A DNA stretch of 64,000 nt. It comes from Citreicella sp. C3M06. Lineage in GTDB: Bacteria; Pseudomonadota; Alphaproteobacteria; Rhodobacterales; Rhodobacteraceae. Location: the NCBI RefSeq assembly GCF_018860705.1, contig NZ_JAHKQA010000102.1:1-64000 (forward strand). Reading direction: 5' to 3'. The notes under the pieces were generated by a model. The model made no database searches. It worked only from the letters and a program-made list of their open reading frames with translations, and was not told the origin of the DNA. Shown here piece by piece: positions 54,279 through 62,398 of this stretch. Made by a program: the position numbers and the translations under genes. The stretch's first letter is position 1; every line of letters starts with the position of its first letter.

Positions 54279-55664
54279 ATGTCGCTCGACACAACCACAG
54301 CCATGCCGACCAACGGACGCCCCATCCCCGACCCGGTCCCCAACGACCTGACGCTGCCGCAAAGCGTCGACGTGGTGGTCATCGGCGCGGGCATCGCTGG
54401 CGTTTGCACCGCGCTGGAGCTGGCCGAACGCGGCCTCAAGGTGGCGCTGTGCGAAAAGGGCGACGTTGGCGCCGAGCAATCGAGCCGCAACTGGGGCTGG
54501 GTGCGCCTGTCGCACCGCGACCCGCGCGAGATGCCGCTGATGGTCGAATCCGTGCGGCTGTGGAAGGGCATGAACGAACGCACCGGGGCCGAAACCGGCT
54601 ATCGCCAATGCGGCATCACCTTTTCCGTCACCACCGACGAGGCGCTCAAGGAAGAGGAAGACTGGGCCCAGATCCTGCAGGAATACCAGATCCCGGCCCG
54701 CGTGCTGCCCGCCCCCGAGGCGCTAAACGCGTTTCCCGGCCTGACAGCCCCGATCAAGGGCGCGCTTTACAACCCGCATGACGGGCGGGCCGAGCCGCAA
54801 AAGGCCTCCCCCGCCATCGCCAACGCCTTCCGGATGCTGGGCGGCACGGTGCATCAGAACTGCGCAGTGCGCACGGTGGAAACCTCGGGCGGCAAGGTGT
54901 CGGCGGTGGTGACCGAAAACGGCACGATCCGCTGTTCCTCGGTGGTGGTCGCGGCGGGCATCTGGTCGCGATTGTTCCTTGGCAATCTCGGGATCGACCT
55001 GCCGATGCTGAAGACCACCGGTACCGTGCTACGCACCGACCCTGTGCCCGATGGCCCCGAGGGCACGTTCAAGTTTCAGGATTACACCTTCCGCCGCCGT
55101 CTGGATGGCGGCTACAGCATCTCGGGCCCGCAAACCGGGCTGTACGAGATCACCCCCGACAGCTTCTGGCTGGCGCCCAAGTTCTTCCCGGCGCTGAAAA
55201 GCGAATTCACCCGGCTGAAATTCCGTTTCGGCAAGCGCTTCGTGCAAGAGATGAAGCTGCCGCGCAAATGGGGCGCGACCGACCGCACCCCGTTCGAAGA
55301 CACGCGGATCTATGACCCCCAGCCCGATACCAAGGCGATCGACAAGGTCTATGCCCAGCTTCAGGCGGCCTATCCGGCGTTCCAAGGCGTCGGCATCGCC
55401 CAGCGTTGGGCCGGCTATATCGACGTGATGCCAGACATCATCCCGGTGGTCTCGTCCACCGAAGGGGTGCGCGGCCATATTCCCGGCCTGTTCGTTGCCA
55501 GCGGCCTGTCGGGGCATGGCTTCGGCCTTGGACCGGGGATCGGCAAGCTGATGGCGGATCTGGTGACCGGCGCGGTGCCGGTGGTCGACCCGTCGCAATA
55601 CCGCCTGTCGCGGTTCAGCGACGGATCAAAGATCGCCCCGATGGAAGGCATCCTGCGCCGCTAA
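54279..55664 (+). CDS. FAD-dependent amine/amino-acid oxidoreductase (third)
   Basis: A 461-residue paralogue of the enzyme at 47884-49218. FAD site VVVIGAGIAGVCTALELAERG, then QSSRNWGWVR and C-terminal GLSGHGFGLGPGIGKLMADLV, RFSDGSKI. I chose the ATG at 54279; another ATG at 54246 is in frame but neither has a strong ribosome-binding site. It ends tail to tail with the Ldh2-type gene, with a four-base overlap. Together with its paralogue it may act on two related substrates or form a hetero-oligomer; sequence alone cannot say which. Confidence 0.87.
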   Translation: MSLDTTTAMPTNGRPIPDPVPNDLTLPQSVDVVVIGAGIAGVCTALELAERGLKVALCEKGDVGAEQSSRNWGWVRLSHRDPREMPLMVESVRLWKGMNERTGAETGYRQCGITFSVTTDEALKEEEDWAQILQEYQIPARVLPAPEALNAFPGLTAPIKGALYNPHDGRAEPQKASPAIANAFRMLGGTVHQNCAVRTVETSGGKVSAVVTENGTIRCSSVVVAAGIWSRLFLGNLGIDLPMLKTTGTVLRTDPVPDGPEGTFKFQDYTFRRRLDGGYSISGPQTGLYEITPDSFWLAPKFFPALKSEFTRLKFRFGKRFVQEMKLPRKWGATDRTPFEDTRIYDPQPDTKAIDKVYAQLQAAYPAFQGVGIAQRWAGYIDVMPDIIPVVSSTEGVRGHIPGLFVASGLSGHGFGLGPGIGKLMADLVTGAVPVVDPSQYRLSRFSDGSKIAPMEGILRR

Positions 55665-56659
55665 AGATACCCCTTGATCATCGCCAGATCGGCGGTGGTC
55701 AGGGCGACGCCCTTTTGCGCCGCCTCGGCGCGGATGCGGTGGCGGCGGTCTCCGGGCAGCCGCGCGCTTCCCGAGGCGCGCACCGCGTCCGACAGCTGCG
55801 CCACCCGCTGCGCAAAGCCATCCGTGTGCGACGGGTCCATCACCAGAAGAAACTGCCCGGTCAGCGGGATCTTGGCGCCGGGGTGGTCCGACCAGTCGAC
55901 CTCCGAGGAAAACGCCCCGCCGGTAAAGGCGGCGGCGAGGATCTCGATCAACATGGCGATCGACGCGCCCTTGTGCCCGCCAAAGGGCAGCAGCGCGCCA
56001 CCATTCAGGATCTTGTCCGGATCATCGGTCGGGGTGCCTTGCGCATCGACCCCGGTGCCCGGCGCCAGCTTGTGGCCCTCGCGCGCGGCGATCTGCACAT
56101 CGCCATGCGCCAGCGCGCTCGAGGCCTGATCCCATGTGTAGGGCGGCTGGCCGGCCCGAGGGCTGGAAAACGCCATGGGGTTGGTGCCAAAGACCGGCGT
56201 CGCCCCCGGCGCAGGCGCCACCACCGCCATGGAATTGACCACCGACAGCGCCACCAGCCCTGCCTCGGCAAAGGGTTCGACATCGGGCCAGAGGGCGCTG
56301 AAATGCTGCGAATTGCGGATGCTCAGCGCCGCGATGCCCTGCGCGCGCACCCGCTCCAGCAGCAGCGGGCGCGCCGCGTCCAGCGCCACCTGCGCAAAGC
56401 CACCGCAGGCATCGACGCCGATCAACGCGCCCTCTCCCGCGTCGATCACGGGCAGCGCCGAGGGCGACCCCCAGCCGCTCTGGATCGTCGAGACATAGCC
56501 CGGAATGCGAAACACCCCATGGCTGAGCGCGCCATCGCGCTGACAGGCGGCGCAATTTTCGCCCAGCACCGCCGCGATGCGCGCGGGCAGCCCCTGCGCT
56601 TCGAACACCCGGCGCAGCAGCAGGGCAAGCTCGTCAAATGAAAGTCTCGTATCGGCCAT
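55661..56659 (-). CDS. Ldh2/DpkA-type 2-oxoacid or cyclic imine reductase
   Basis: A 332-residue NAD(P)H-dependent enzyme of the malate/L-lactate dehydrogenase 2 family, which also holds delta-1-piperideine-2-carboxylate reductase and ureidoglycolate dehydrogenase. Landmarks are SHGVFRIPGYV, the His-containing NSQHFSALWPDVE, NSMAVVAP and GTNPMAFSSPR, and GGHKGASIAMLIEIL. ATG at 56657-56659 has AAGAGGGG upstream; the open frame beyond is not family-like. Beside three amine oxidases, cyclic imine reduction is an attractive role but unproven. Divergent from the TetR gene. Confidence 0.85.
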   Translation of the reverse strand: MADTRLSFDELALLLRRVFEAQGLPARIAAVLGENCAACQRDGALSHGVFRIPGYVSTIQSGWGSPSALPVIDAGEGALIGVDACGGFAQVALDAARPLLLERVRAQGIAALSIRNSQHFSALWPDVEPFAEAGLVALSVVNSMAVVAPAPGATPVFGTNPMAFSSPRAGQPPYTWDQASSALAHGDVQIAAREGHKLAPGTGVDAQGTPTDDPDKILNGGALLPFGGHKGASIAMLIEILAAAFTGGAFSSEVDWSDHPGAKIPLTGQFLLVMDPSHTDGFAQRVAQLSDAVRASGSARLPGDRRHRIRAEAAQKGVALTTADLAMIKGYL

Positions 56660-56989
56660 GTCGCCCCTCTTGGTTCCGCTGCCGCCTAAAGAAACCCGCG
56701 CGAGCAAAGGGTCAAGCCGGGTTGCCTCATTCGCCCGACAAGCGTGCCCGCCCACCGGGCCTGCTGTGCAAGCACCATGCACAACTGTCTCCGCGACCGC
56801 TTCAGCGTCGACGCTGCGTCGAGGGGGGCAGAAACGGGATCGGAACGCACCCTGCGCCCCCAAGATATATCAAGCGGGCCGATCCGTGGACAGGATTTCG
56901 TATACCCTTGAGTACACAAATACCCAAGGGTATCTTAACTTGGAAGTCTTCACGCCAATCGTGATCGCAGTCTAAGGGAGTGGCCCGCA
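56660..56989. promoter_or_regulatory. Divergent control region with TetR-type palindrome
   Basis: The region between the Ldh2-type gene and the TetR gene has a perfect inverted repeat ATACCCTTG (56902-56910) and CAAGGGTAT (56925-56933), centred about 70 bp upstream of the TetR start. A further ATACCC copy lies inside the spacer. It is a strong candidate operator for the regulator encoded next door. No gene lies here. Confidence 0.6.
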
Positions 56990-57559
56990 ATGAACCAACG
57001 CATGACCCGCAAGCAAGCGGCGCAGCGCACCAGAGATCGCCTGATAGAAGCGGCGGAAACGCTGTTCGGTGCGCGCGGGTACAATGCCACCTCTCTTGAT
57101 GCCATCGCCGCCGAAGCAGGATACACCAAGGGCGCGGTCTATGCCAACTTTCCCGGCAAGGAAGCGCTGTTTCTGGCCGTGCTTGAAACCCATGGCGGAA
57201 GCGACCTTCTTCAGCTTGTCGACGCGATCGCCGCTGCCCCCGGCCGCGACGAAATCGAAGAGCTACTGATCGACTGGGCCGGCGCGCGGGCAGAAAGCGG
57301 GTCGTGGCCGCTGACCCTGATCGAATTCGTCCGCCAGAAACGCGACGACGCAGAAACAATCGCCCAGCTGACCGAGATTCTGCACCGCAACTGGCGCACC
57401 CTTGGCGAGGCGGTTGTCGGCCCGCTGAACCTGACCGAAAGCCCGCTGCTGATCGGCGCAGCGCTGTTCGAGACCGCCTATGCCCCGGCGATGTCCATCG
57501 TTTCGAACCCGTCGGCCCGCGATCTGATGCGCCTGTTCCTGAGGTCTCACCGCAGCTGA
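56990..57559 (+). CDS. TetR-family transcriptional regulator
   Basis: A 189-residue repressor. The helix-turn-helix is RDRLIEAAETLFGARGYNATSLDAIAAEAGYTKGAVYANFPGKEALF (residues 15-60), a textbook TetR domain. The C-terminal part would bind an unknown ligand and dimerise. ATG at 56990 with AAGGGAG upstream. It is likely to act on the palindrome in front of it and so on itself and the divergent Ldh2-type gene. Confidence 0.92.
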   Translation: MNQRMTRKQAAQRTRDRLIEAAETLFGARGYNATSLDAIAAEAGYTKGAVYANFPGKEALFLAVLETHGGSDLLQLVDAIAAAPGRDEIEELLIDWAGARAESGSWPLTLIEFVRQKRDDAETIAQLTEILHRNWRTLGEAVVGPLNLTESPLLIGAALFETAYAPAMSIVSNPSARDLMRLFLRSHRS

Positions 57560-57568
57560 CCGGATCGG

Positions 57569-60046
57569 CTAGTTGCCATTCCCAGCCATCGCGGCATCCC
57601 AGCTGCGCAGCACCTCTTCGCGTTTCAGCCGGTCGAGAAAGGTCAGCAGCCCCGGCCCCAACCGAATCGGAAGAAAACTGCCACTGCTGGCGCGCAGCAA
57701 CCGCGCGCTGTCGGTCAGCGGCGCGCCAGCCGCGGCAATCGGGATCAGCGGCGTGTCGCGGTCGATCAGGCTCTGGCCTTCGGGCGAGAGCAGGAAGGCG
57801 ACAAAACGCGCCGCCATCGCGGGCGCGCGGGCGGTTTTGGGGACAAAGGCGGTGCGAGACATGACAAGGTTGTAATCGCTCAGGAAATGCACCCCGACAT
57901 CGGGGTGATCGGGGACCAATGCCATGGCGTAGGAACTGATGACATTCAGCGCCAGCGCGATTTCCCCGCTGCCCGTCGCCCGCGTCATCTCGGCCGTGCC
58001 AAGATAGACCCGCGCCGAGGCCCGCCCCAGCACCTCGAACAGGCGCTGCGCCTGAACGCTCTGGATCAGATCCTGCGTGGCATACAGATAGCCGATCCCC
58101 GAGCGGCGCAGATCGTACCCCCCGACCCGGCCCTTCAGCTCGGCCTCATGGTCGCGGATGAATGACGACAGGTCGCGGTGCGAGTTTGGCAGATCCTCGC
58201 GCGACAGGATGCGCTTGTTGTAAAGGATCGCGGCGGGTTCGAAGGTAAAGCCGTAAAGCTCGTCGCGCCAGCGCGCCCAGTCCGGCGGCTGGCTGTCTTC
58301 GGGCAGGACAAAGCGCTGCGCCATGCCGCGGTTCACCAGATCGACCTGCAGATCCATCGCCGAAGAGATCACCACATCGGGCGGCCCCTCGCCCGCGAGC
58401 ACCGCGTCATACAGATCGACGGTCTGAAATTCGCGGTATGAGATGGTCCAGCCCGGCACCTTCGCCTCGAACGCGTCAAGCACCGGCTCGATGGCCGCGC
58501 GATCTGTGGCGCCGAAGATGGTCAGCTCCGATGCCTTGGCAGCGATGGGCGTTAGCAGCAGCGCCGCCAGCAGCGCCGCCAGCCGTGGAAAGATCAGCGA
58601 AGCACGCAGCCCGCCCAGTTGCGACGCCCCGAGTTCCAGCTTGGCGTCATGCCCCTCGGCCACCGAGCGCACGATGGCAAGGCCCAGCCCCGACCCGGCG
58701 GTGTCGCGGTTGATCGAGGTGAACCGCTCGGTCGCCCGCGCCCGATCCGCTGGCGCAATGCCCGGCCCGCCGTCCGAGACGGTCAGGCGGATGCTGCGGG
58801 TGTCACCGTCCAGTTCGATCAGGATCGAGTTTTCCGGCCCCCCATGTCGGATCGCATTGTCGATCAGGTTGCGCAGCGCCTCGCGGATGGAGATCGCATC
58901 GCCCCGGATCCGCCCCACCCCGTCGGGCAATTGCGCGTCTTCGTAAGAGATGGTGATCTCGCGCAGCCTGCGGTCACGCAGCAGCTCTGCCAGCGTGTCG
59001 CGCACCAGCGGGCGCAGCTCCATCGGATCAAGCTGCGCCTGGTCAGAGCGATGGATCACCATAGCGTTGGCCAGCAGTTGGTTGGTCAGGTGAACGGTCT
59101 TGTTCCCCTGCGCCTCGGCCTTGACCAGCCGGGCGCGCATGGCCTCGGGGCTGTCGGCATCGACGGCAAGCGCCAGTTGCCCCTGCACCGCCGACAACGA
59201 GGTGCGGGTCTGGTGCGCCACATCCGCGATGAAGCTTTCGGTCAGCGCGCGGGATCGCCGCAACTGGGCGATAAAGCCGTTGATGGCGCGAAACAGGTCC
59301 GAGATTTCCTGCGGAGGGGCGCCCTCGATGGGCGACAGATCGCGCGGATTGCGCGCCAGAAGGCTGGCCGCGATGGTGCCCAGCGGCGCCAGAGACGTGC
59401 GGATCGCCAGCCAGACAAAGCCCAGTCCGATCAGCGACACCCCGGCCAGCCCGGCCATACCATAAAGAAACAACGTCCCCTGCTGTTCGCGCCGGGCGTT
59501 CAGCGTCTGGCCGATCTGCACAAAGACCCAGTCGCGCCCGGCGGCCGAGGTGATCTGCCGCCCCTGCACGATGAAGCGAAAGCCCTCGTTCAGCTTGTCG
59601 TTGTAGAACACCGGTGCGGCCGAAGGATCGGCGGCGGGCAGCGGCAGGTCGGGGGTGCCGGTTATCTCGCCATAGGCCGGAGCAAAGACGCGGTAGACCA
59701 CCCGGTCGTCGCTTGCCAGCGCAAGGATATCCATCGCCGATTGCGGCAGATCGACCGTCGGGCCATCGGCGTTGAACGACACCCGCTCCAGCATCGCCAG
59801 CGCCGCCCCCGCCAGAAGCAGATCGAAGGTGCGATTTGATGCGGCGCGCGAATAGTTCCACAGCAGTACCGACATCAGCAGCAGCAGCAGCGCGAATCCC
59901 GCCGCCATCGACGACAGCAGCCGCCACTTGAGCGAGCGCGGCTCATCTGGCGTCGCCTCGGGCCGGGGTGCTTCATTCCCCGCCCCCAGTCGGGGCGCAT
60001 TATTCATCGCCCCCAAGCGGGGCGCCTTATTCGTCGTCGCTGACAT
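57569..60046 (-). CDS. Sensor kinase fused to a periplasmic binding-protein domain
   Basis: About 825 residues. Membrane helix (about 47-63), periplasmic linker, second helix (about 191-215), HAMP-like part, HisKA with His278 in DVAHQTRTSLSA, ATPase domain with NLIDNAIRHGG, DGGPGIAP and GSGLGLAIV. After a third hydrophobic segment LAALLAALLLTPIAAKA, which reads like a signal peptide, comes a whole solute-binding domain from about residue 505, similar to iron/sulfate-type binding proteins. The kinase half is like TctE. I used the ATG at 60044-60046, overlapping the regulator gene; 60007 is possible. This is probably the sensor for the tricarboxylate transporter. Confidence 0.9.
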   Translation of the reverse strand: MSATTNKAPRLGAMNNAPRLGAGNEAPRPEATPDEPRSLKWRLLSSMAAGFALLLLLMSVLLWNYSRAASNRTFDLLLAGAALAMLERVSFNADGPTVDLPQSAMDILALASDDRVVYRVFAPAYGEITGTPDLPLPAADPSAAPVFYNDKLNEGFRFIVQGRQITSAAGRDWVFVQIGQTLNARREQQGTLFLYGMAGLAGVSLIGLGFVWLAIRTSLAPLGTIAASLLARNPRDLSPIEGAPPQEISDLFRAINGFIAQLRRSRALTESFIADVAHQTRTSLSAVQGQLALAVDADSPEAMRARLVKAEAQGNKTVHLTNQLLANAMVIHRSDQAQLDPMELRPLVRDTLAELLRDRRLREITISYEDAQLPDGVGRIRGDAISIREALRNLIDNAIRHGGPENSILIELDGDTRSIRLTVSDGGPGIAPADRARATERFTSINRDTAGSGLGLAIVRSVAEGHDAKLELGASQLGGLRASLIFPRLAALLAALLLTPIAAKASELTIFGATDRAAIEPVLDAFEAKVPGWTISYREFQTVDLYDAVLAGEGPPDVVISSAMDLQVDLVNRGMAQRFVLPEDSQPPDWARWRDELYGFTFEPAAILYNKRILSREDLPNSHRDLSSFIRDHEAELKGRVGGYDLRRSGIGYLYATQDLIQSVQAQRLFEVLGRASARVYLGTAEMTRATGSGEIALALNVISSYAMALVPDHPDVGVHFLSDYNLVMSRTAFVPKTARAPAMAARFVAFLLSPEGQSLIDRDTPLIPIAAAGAPLTDSARLLRASSGSFLPIRLGPGLLTFLDRLKREEVLRSWDAAMAGNGN
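59950..60030 (-). repeat. Three tandem ~27-nt repeats at the regulator/kinase junction
   Basis: On the minus strand the unit AATAAGGCGCCCCGCTTGGGGGCG-type repeats three times, the third copy degenerate. Units one and two each form a GCGCCCC/GGGGGCG hairpin. In the kinase frame they encode a repeated APRLGA(M/G)N(N/E) peptide. The hairpins lie at the stop of the regulator and the likely start of the kinase. Confidence 0.65.
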
Positions 60047-60701
60047 AGGGCAGATAGCCAAGGCCGCGCGCCGTCTTGATCACCAGCGGCGTGCCTTCGA
60101 GTTTCCGCCGCAGCCGCGTCACCAGCTGTTCGACGGCGTTCAAGCTGGGGCTTTCGCGAAAGGTGTAGAGCTTGTCGGCCACCTCTTCTTTGGTCAGCAT
60201 CCGGCCAAGATTGTCGATCATCACCTCGAGCAGCTGCAACTCCTTGGCGCGCAGCTCGATCGGTTTGTCGCTGACAAAGGCCAGCTTGGCGGCGCGGTCG
60301 AACCGCAGCGTTCCGGCGGTGAACAGGTTGCTCGACGCCCCGGCCCGGCGCCGCGCCAGCACCCGGCAGCGCGCCGAGAGTTCGCGAAAATCGACCGGCT
60401 TGACCATGTAATCATCGGCCCCCGCATCCAGCCCCACCACCCGGTCGTCGATTTCCGACCGGGCAGTGAGCACGATGACCGGCGTCGAATCCCCGCGCGA
60501 GCGCATCGAGCGCAGCACCTCGTAGCCGCTGCGCCCCGGCAGGTTGATATCCAGCAGGATGATATCGAAACGGGCATGGCGCAGCAGGGCGTTGGCCTCT
60601 TCGCCGTCGGCCTCGCGATCGACCGAATGGCCCTCGTGGCGCAGCCGGTCAAGAACCGTCTCGGCCAGCTCGTCATTGTCTTCGACCAGTAGCATTCTCA
60701 T
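60027..60701 (-). CDS. OmpR-family response regulator (TctD-like)
   Basis: A 224-residue two-domain regulator. The receiver has the acidic pair in LLVEDNDELAE, the phosphorylated aspartate in DIILLDINLPG and a lysine in YMVKPVD. The DNA-binding winged helix has ELRAKELQLLEVMIDNLGRMLTKEEVADKLYTF and VTRLRRKLEG. The order regulator-kinase next to tctCBA is that of TctD/TctE, which turns on citrate uptake in other bacteria. It is divergent from tctC, with the GTCAG repeats between. Confidence 0.95.
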   Translation of the reverse strand: MRMLLVEDNDELAETVLDRLRHEGHSVDREADGEEANALLRHARFDIILLDINLPGRSGYEVLRSMRSRGDSTPVIVLTARSEIDDRVVGLDAGADDYMVKPVDFRELSARCRVLARRRAGASSNLFTAGTLRFDRAAKLAFVSDKPIELRAKELQLLEVMIDNLGRMLTKEEVADKLYTFRESPSLNAVEQLVTRLRRKLEGTPLVIKTARGLGYLPYVSDDE

Positions 60702-60763
60702 GTTACCGGAACTATCCGGTCGCGGCGCATCCGCATAGCCATATCTTGCGGCGCAATGCCCAT

Positions 60764-60790
60764 GTCAGCGTCCTGTCAGCCACGCGTCAG
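60764..60790. promoter_or_regulatory. Three GTCAG direct repeats, likely regulator site
   Basis: GTCAG occurs at 60764, 60775 and 60786, spaced exactly 11 bp. OmpR-type proteins bind head-to-tail half-sites about one helix turn apart. The repeats lie about 70-95 bp before tctC. The outer part is also a palindrome (TCCTG/CAGGA). Confidence 0.6.
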
Positions 60791-60859
60791 GACATTCACA
60801 GCCTTGGCAGGTCATAAGCGTCGCAGCCCAAGGGGCCATGACTAGATGGGAGGAACATC

Positions 60860-61831
60860 ATGATCATCACCCGCGTTTCCGCGGCGCTTTTCTGCGCCCT
60901 CAGCCTTGCCGCACCGGCATTGGCACAAAGCGACATCCGCAAGCCCGAATGCGTCGCACCGGCCAACCCCGGCGGCGGCTTCGATCTGACCTGCCGCGTG
61001 GCACAGACCGGCCTCGAGCCGCATGTCACCAACCCCGTGCAGGTGACCTTTATGCCCGGCGGCATCGGCGCCGTGGCCTTCAACCAGTTCAACACCAACC
61101 GAACCGATGACGGCTCGGCCATCGTCGCATGGTCGACCGGTTCGCTGCTGAACATCATCCTTGGCAAATACGGCGCCTTCGATGAGAACGACGTGCGCTG
61201 GCTGGCGACCGCCGGGGCCGATTTCGGCGCTGTCGTGGTCAAGGCCGACAGCGAATACGACTCGCTCAAGCAGATCATGGATGATCTGGCCGCCGACCCG
61301 CAATCGGTCGTGGTGGGCGCAGGCGGCTCTGTCGGCTCGCAAGACTGGATGAAGGGCGCGCTGCTGATGCGCGAAGCCGGCGGCACCCCGATGCAGATGC
61401 GCTATGTCGCCTTCGACGGCGGCGGCGATGCCATCGCGGCGCTGCTCGGCGGCTCGATCGAGGTCTATACCGGCGATGTCGGCGAAATGGTCCCGTATCT
61501 GGAAAGCGGCGACATGAAGATCCTCGCGACCCTCGCCCCCGAGCGTCTTGAGGCCCCCTTCGCCGAGATCCCGACCGCCAAGGAGCAGGGCTATGACGTC
61601 GAATGGACGATCATGCGCGGCTTCTACATGGGCAAGGACACCTCTGACGAGGATTACCAGAAATGGGTCGATGCGTTCGATGCGGCCTATGCCACCGACG
61701 CGTTCGCACAGATCCAGGCAGAGCGCGGGCTTCTTCCGCTGAACCTGTCGGGTGAGGCACTGACCGCCTCCATCAACAACACGATGGACGAACTTCGTAC
61801 CATCGCGACCGAAGCGGGTCTGATCCAGTAA
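60860..61831 (+). CDS. tctC: Tripartite tricarboxylate transporter binding protein
   Basis: A 323-residue periplasmic binding protein of the TTT family. Signal peptide MIITRVSAALFCALSLAAPALA. The mature part has ANPGGGFDLTCRV, VTFMPGGIGAVAFNQF and the dicarboxylate-contact loop near VVVGAGGSVGSQDW. ATG at 60860 with GGAGG upstream. Partner of the two membrane genes that follow; the ligand is a tri- or dicarboxylate by family only. Confidence 0.93.
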   Translation: MIITRVSAALFCALSLAAPALAQSDIRKPECVAPANPGGGFDLTCRVAQTGLEPHVTNPVQVTFMPGGIGAVAFNQFNTNRTDDGSAIVAWSTGSLLNIILGKYGAFDENDVRWLATAGADFGAVVVKADSEYDSLKQIMDDLAADPQSVVVGAGGSVGSQDWMKGALLMREAGGTPMQMRYVAFDGGGDAIAALLGGSIEVYTGDVGEMVPYLESGDMKILATLAPERLEAPFAEIPTAKEQGYDVEWTIMRGFYMGKDTSDEDYQKWVDAFDAAYATDAFAQIQAERGLLPLNLSGEALTASINNTMDELRTIATEAGLIQ

Positions 61832-61849
61832 TCCGCTTTTCTCCCCGCG

Positions 61850-61875
61850 GGGCCGCCTTTTGCGAAGGGCGGCCC
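61850..61875 (+). terminator. Intra-operon hairpin between tctC and tctB
   Basis: GGGCCGCC/GGCGGCCC, an 8-bp stem extended by a wobble pair with a 10-nt loop, 20-45 bp past tctC. It lacks a T run and likely lowers read-through, keeping the binding protein in excess over the membrane subunits. Confidence 0.6.
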
Positions 61876-61930
61876 TTGCGGCGCATCTGAACGCTTTCAG
61901 ACCGTCCCGAAATTTCAACAGGAGGCCCCC

Positions 61931-62398
61931 ATGGCTGACCGCATCTTCGCGGCTGTCCTGCTTGCGGTGACCATCGGTTATGCGGTGATCGCCTTCACCG
62001 TCATCAAGGCACCGTTCCAGTACGACCCGCTTGGCCCCGAAAGCTGGCCGCAGATCCTTTCCATCGTTGCGATGCTTTGCCTGCTTGGCGTGCTGTGGAG
62101 GCCCGACGTCGATCACATGGACGTGCCGAAGGCCGTCTGGTTCCGCCTTGGCGCGGCGGTGGTCATGCTGATGGCCTACAGCCGCCTGTACGAGCCCCTG
62201 GGCTTTGTCGTTGCAACCGCCCTGTTCGGCACCGCCATGGCGCTGATGCTGGGCGCGCCGCGCTGGCGTGCGCTGGCCTTTGGCGTTGGCGCCGGCATCG
62301 CCGGCTGGCTGCTGTGCGTCACCTTGATGGATCTCAACCTGCCCGAAGGCGCGGTCGTCGAAGCCGTGCTCGAAAGCTTCCAGACGGAGGCCAACTGA
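61931..62398 (+). CDS. tctB: Tripartite tricarboxylate transporter small membrane subunit
   Basis: A 155-residue, four-helix TctB protein. Helices AAVLLAVTIGYAVIAFTVIKA, LSIVAMLCLLGVLW, LGAAVVMLMAYSRLYEPLGFVVATALFGTAMALMLG and FGVGAGIAGWLLCVTLMDLNLP are visible. The start follows AGGAGG. The stop overlaps the tctA start as TGATG. Confidence 0.93.
   Translation: MADRIFAAVLLAVTIGYAVIAFTVIKAPFQYDPLGPESWPQILSIVAMLCLLGVLWRPDVDHMDVPKAVWFRLGAAVVMLMAYSRLYEPLGFVVATALFGTAMALMLGAPRWRALAFGVGAGIAGWLLCVTLMDLNLPEGAVVEAVLESFQTEAN

Noticed and set aside
47884-55664. Opine or octopine oxidase operon
   Set aside because: The two-subunit octopine/nopaline oxidase signature with a small iron-sulfur subunit is missing, so naming the substrate as an opine is not justified.
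60735-60860. Riboswitch or attenuator before tctC
   Set aside because: Only short repeats fitting a protein-binding site are present; no stable stem or terminator precedes the tctC start.
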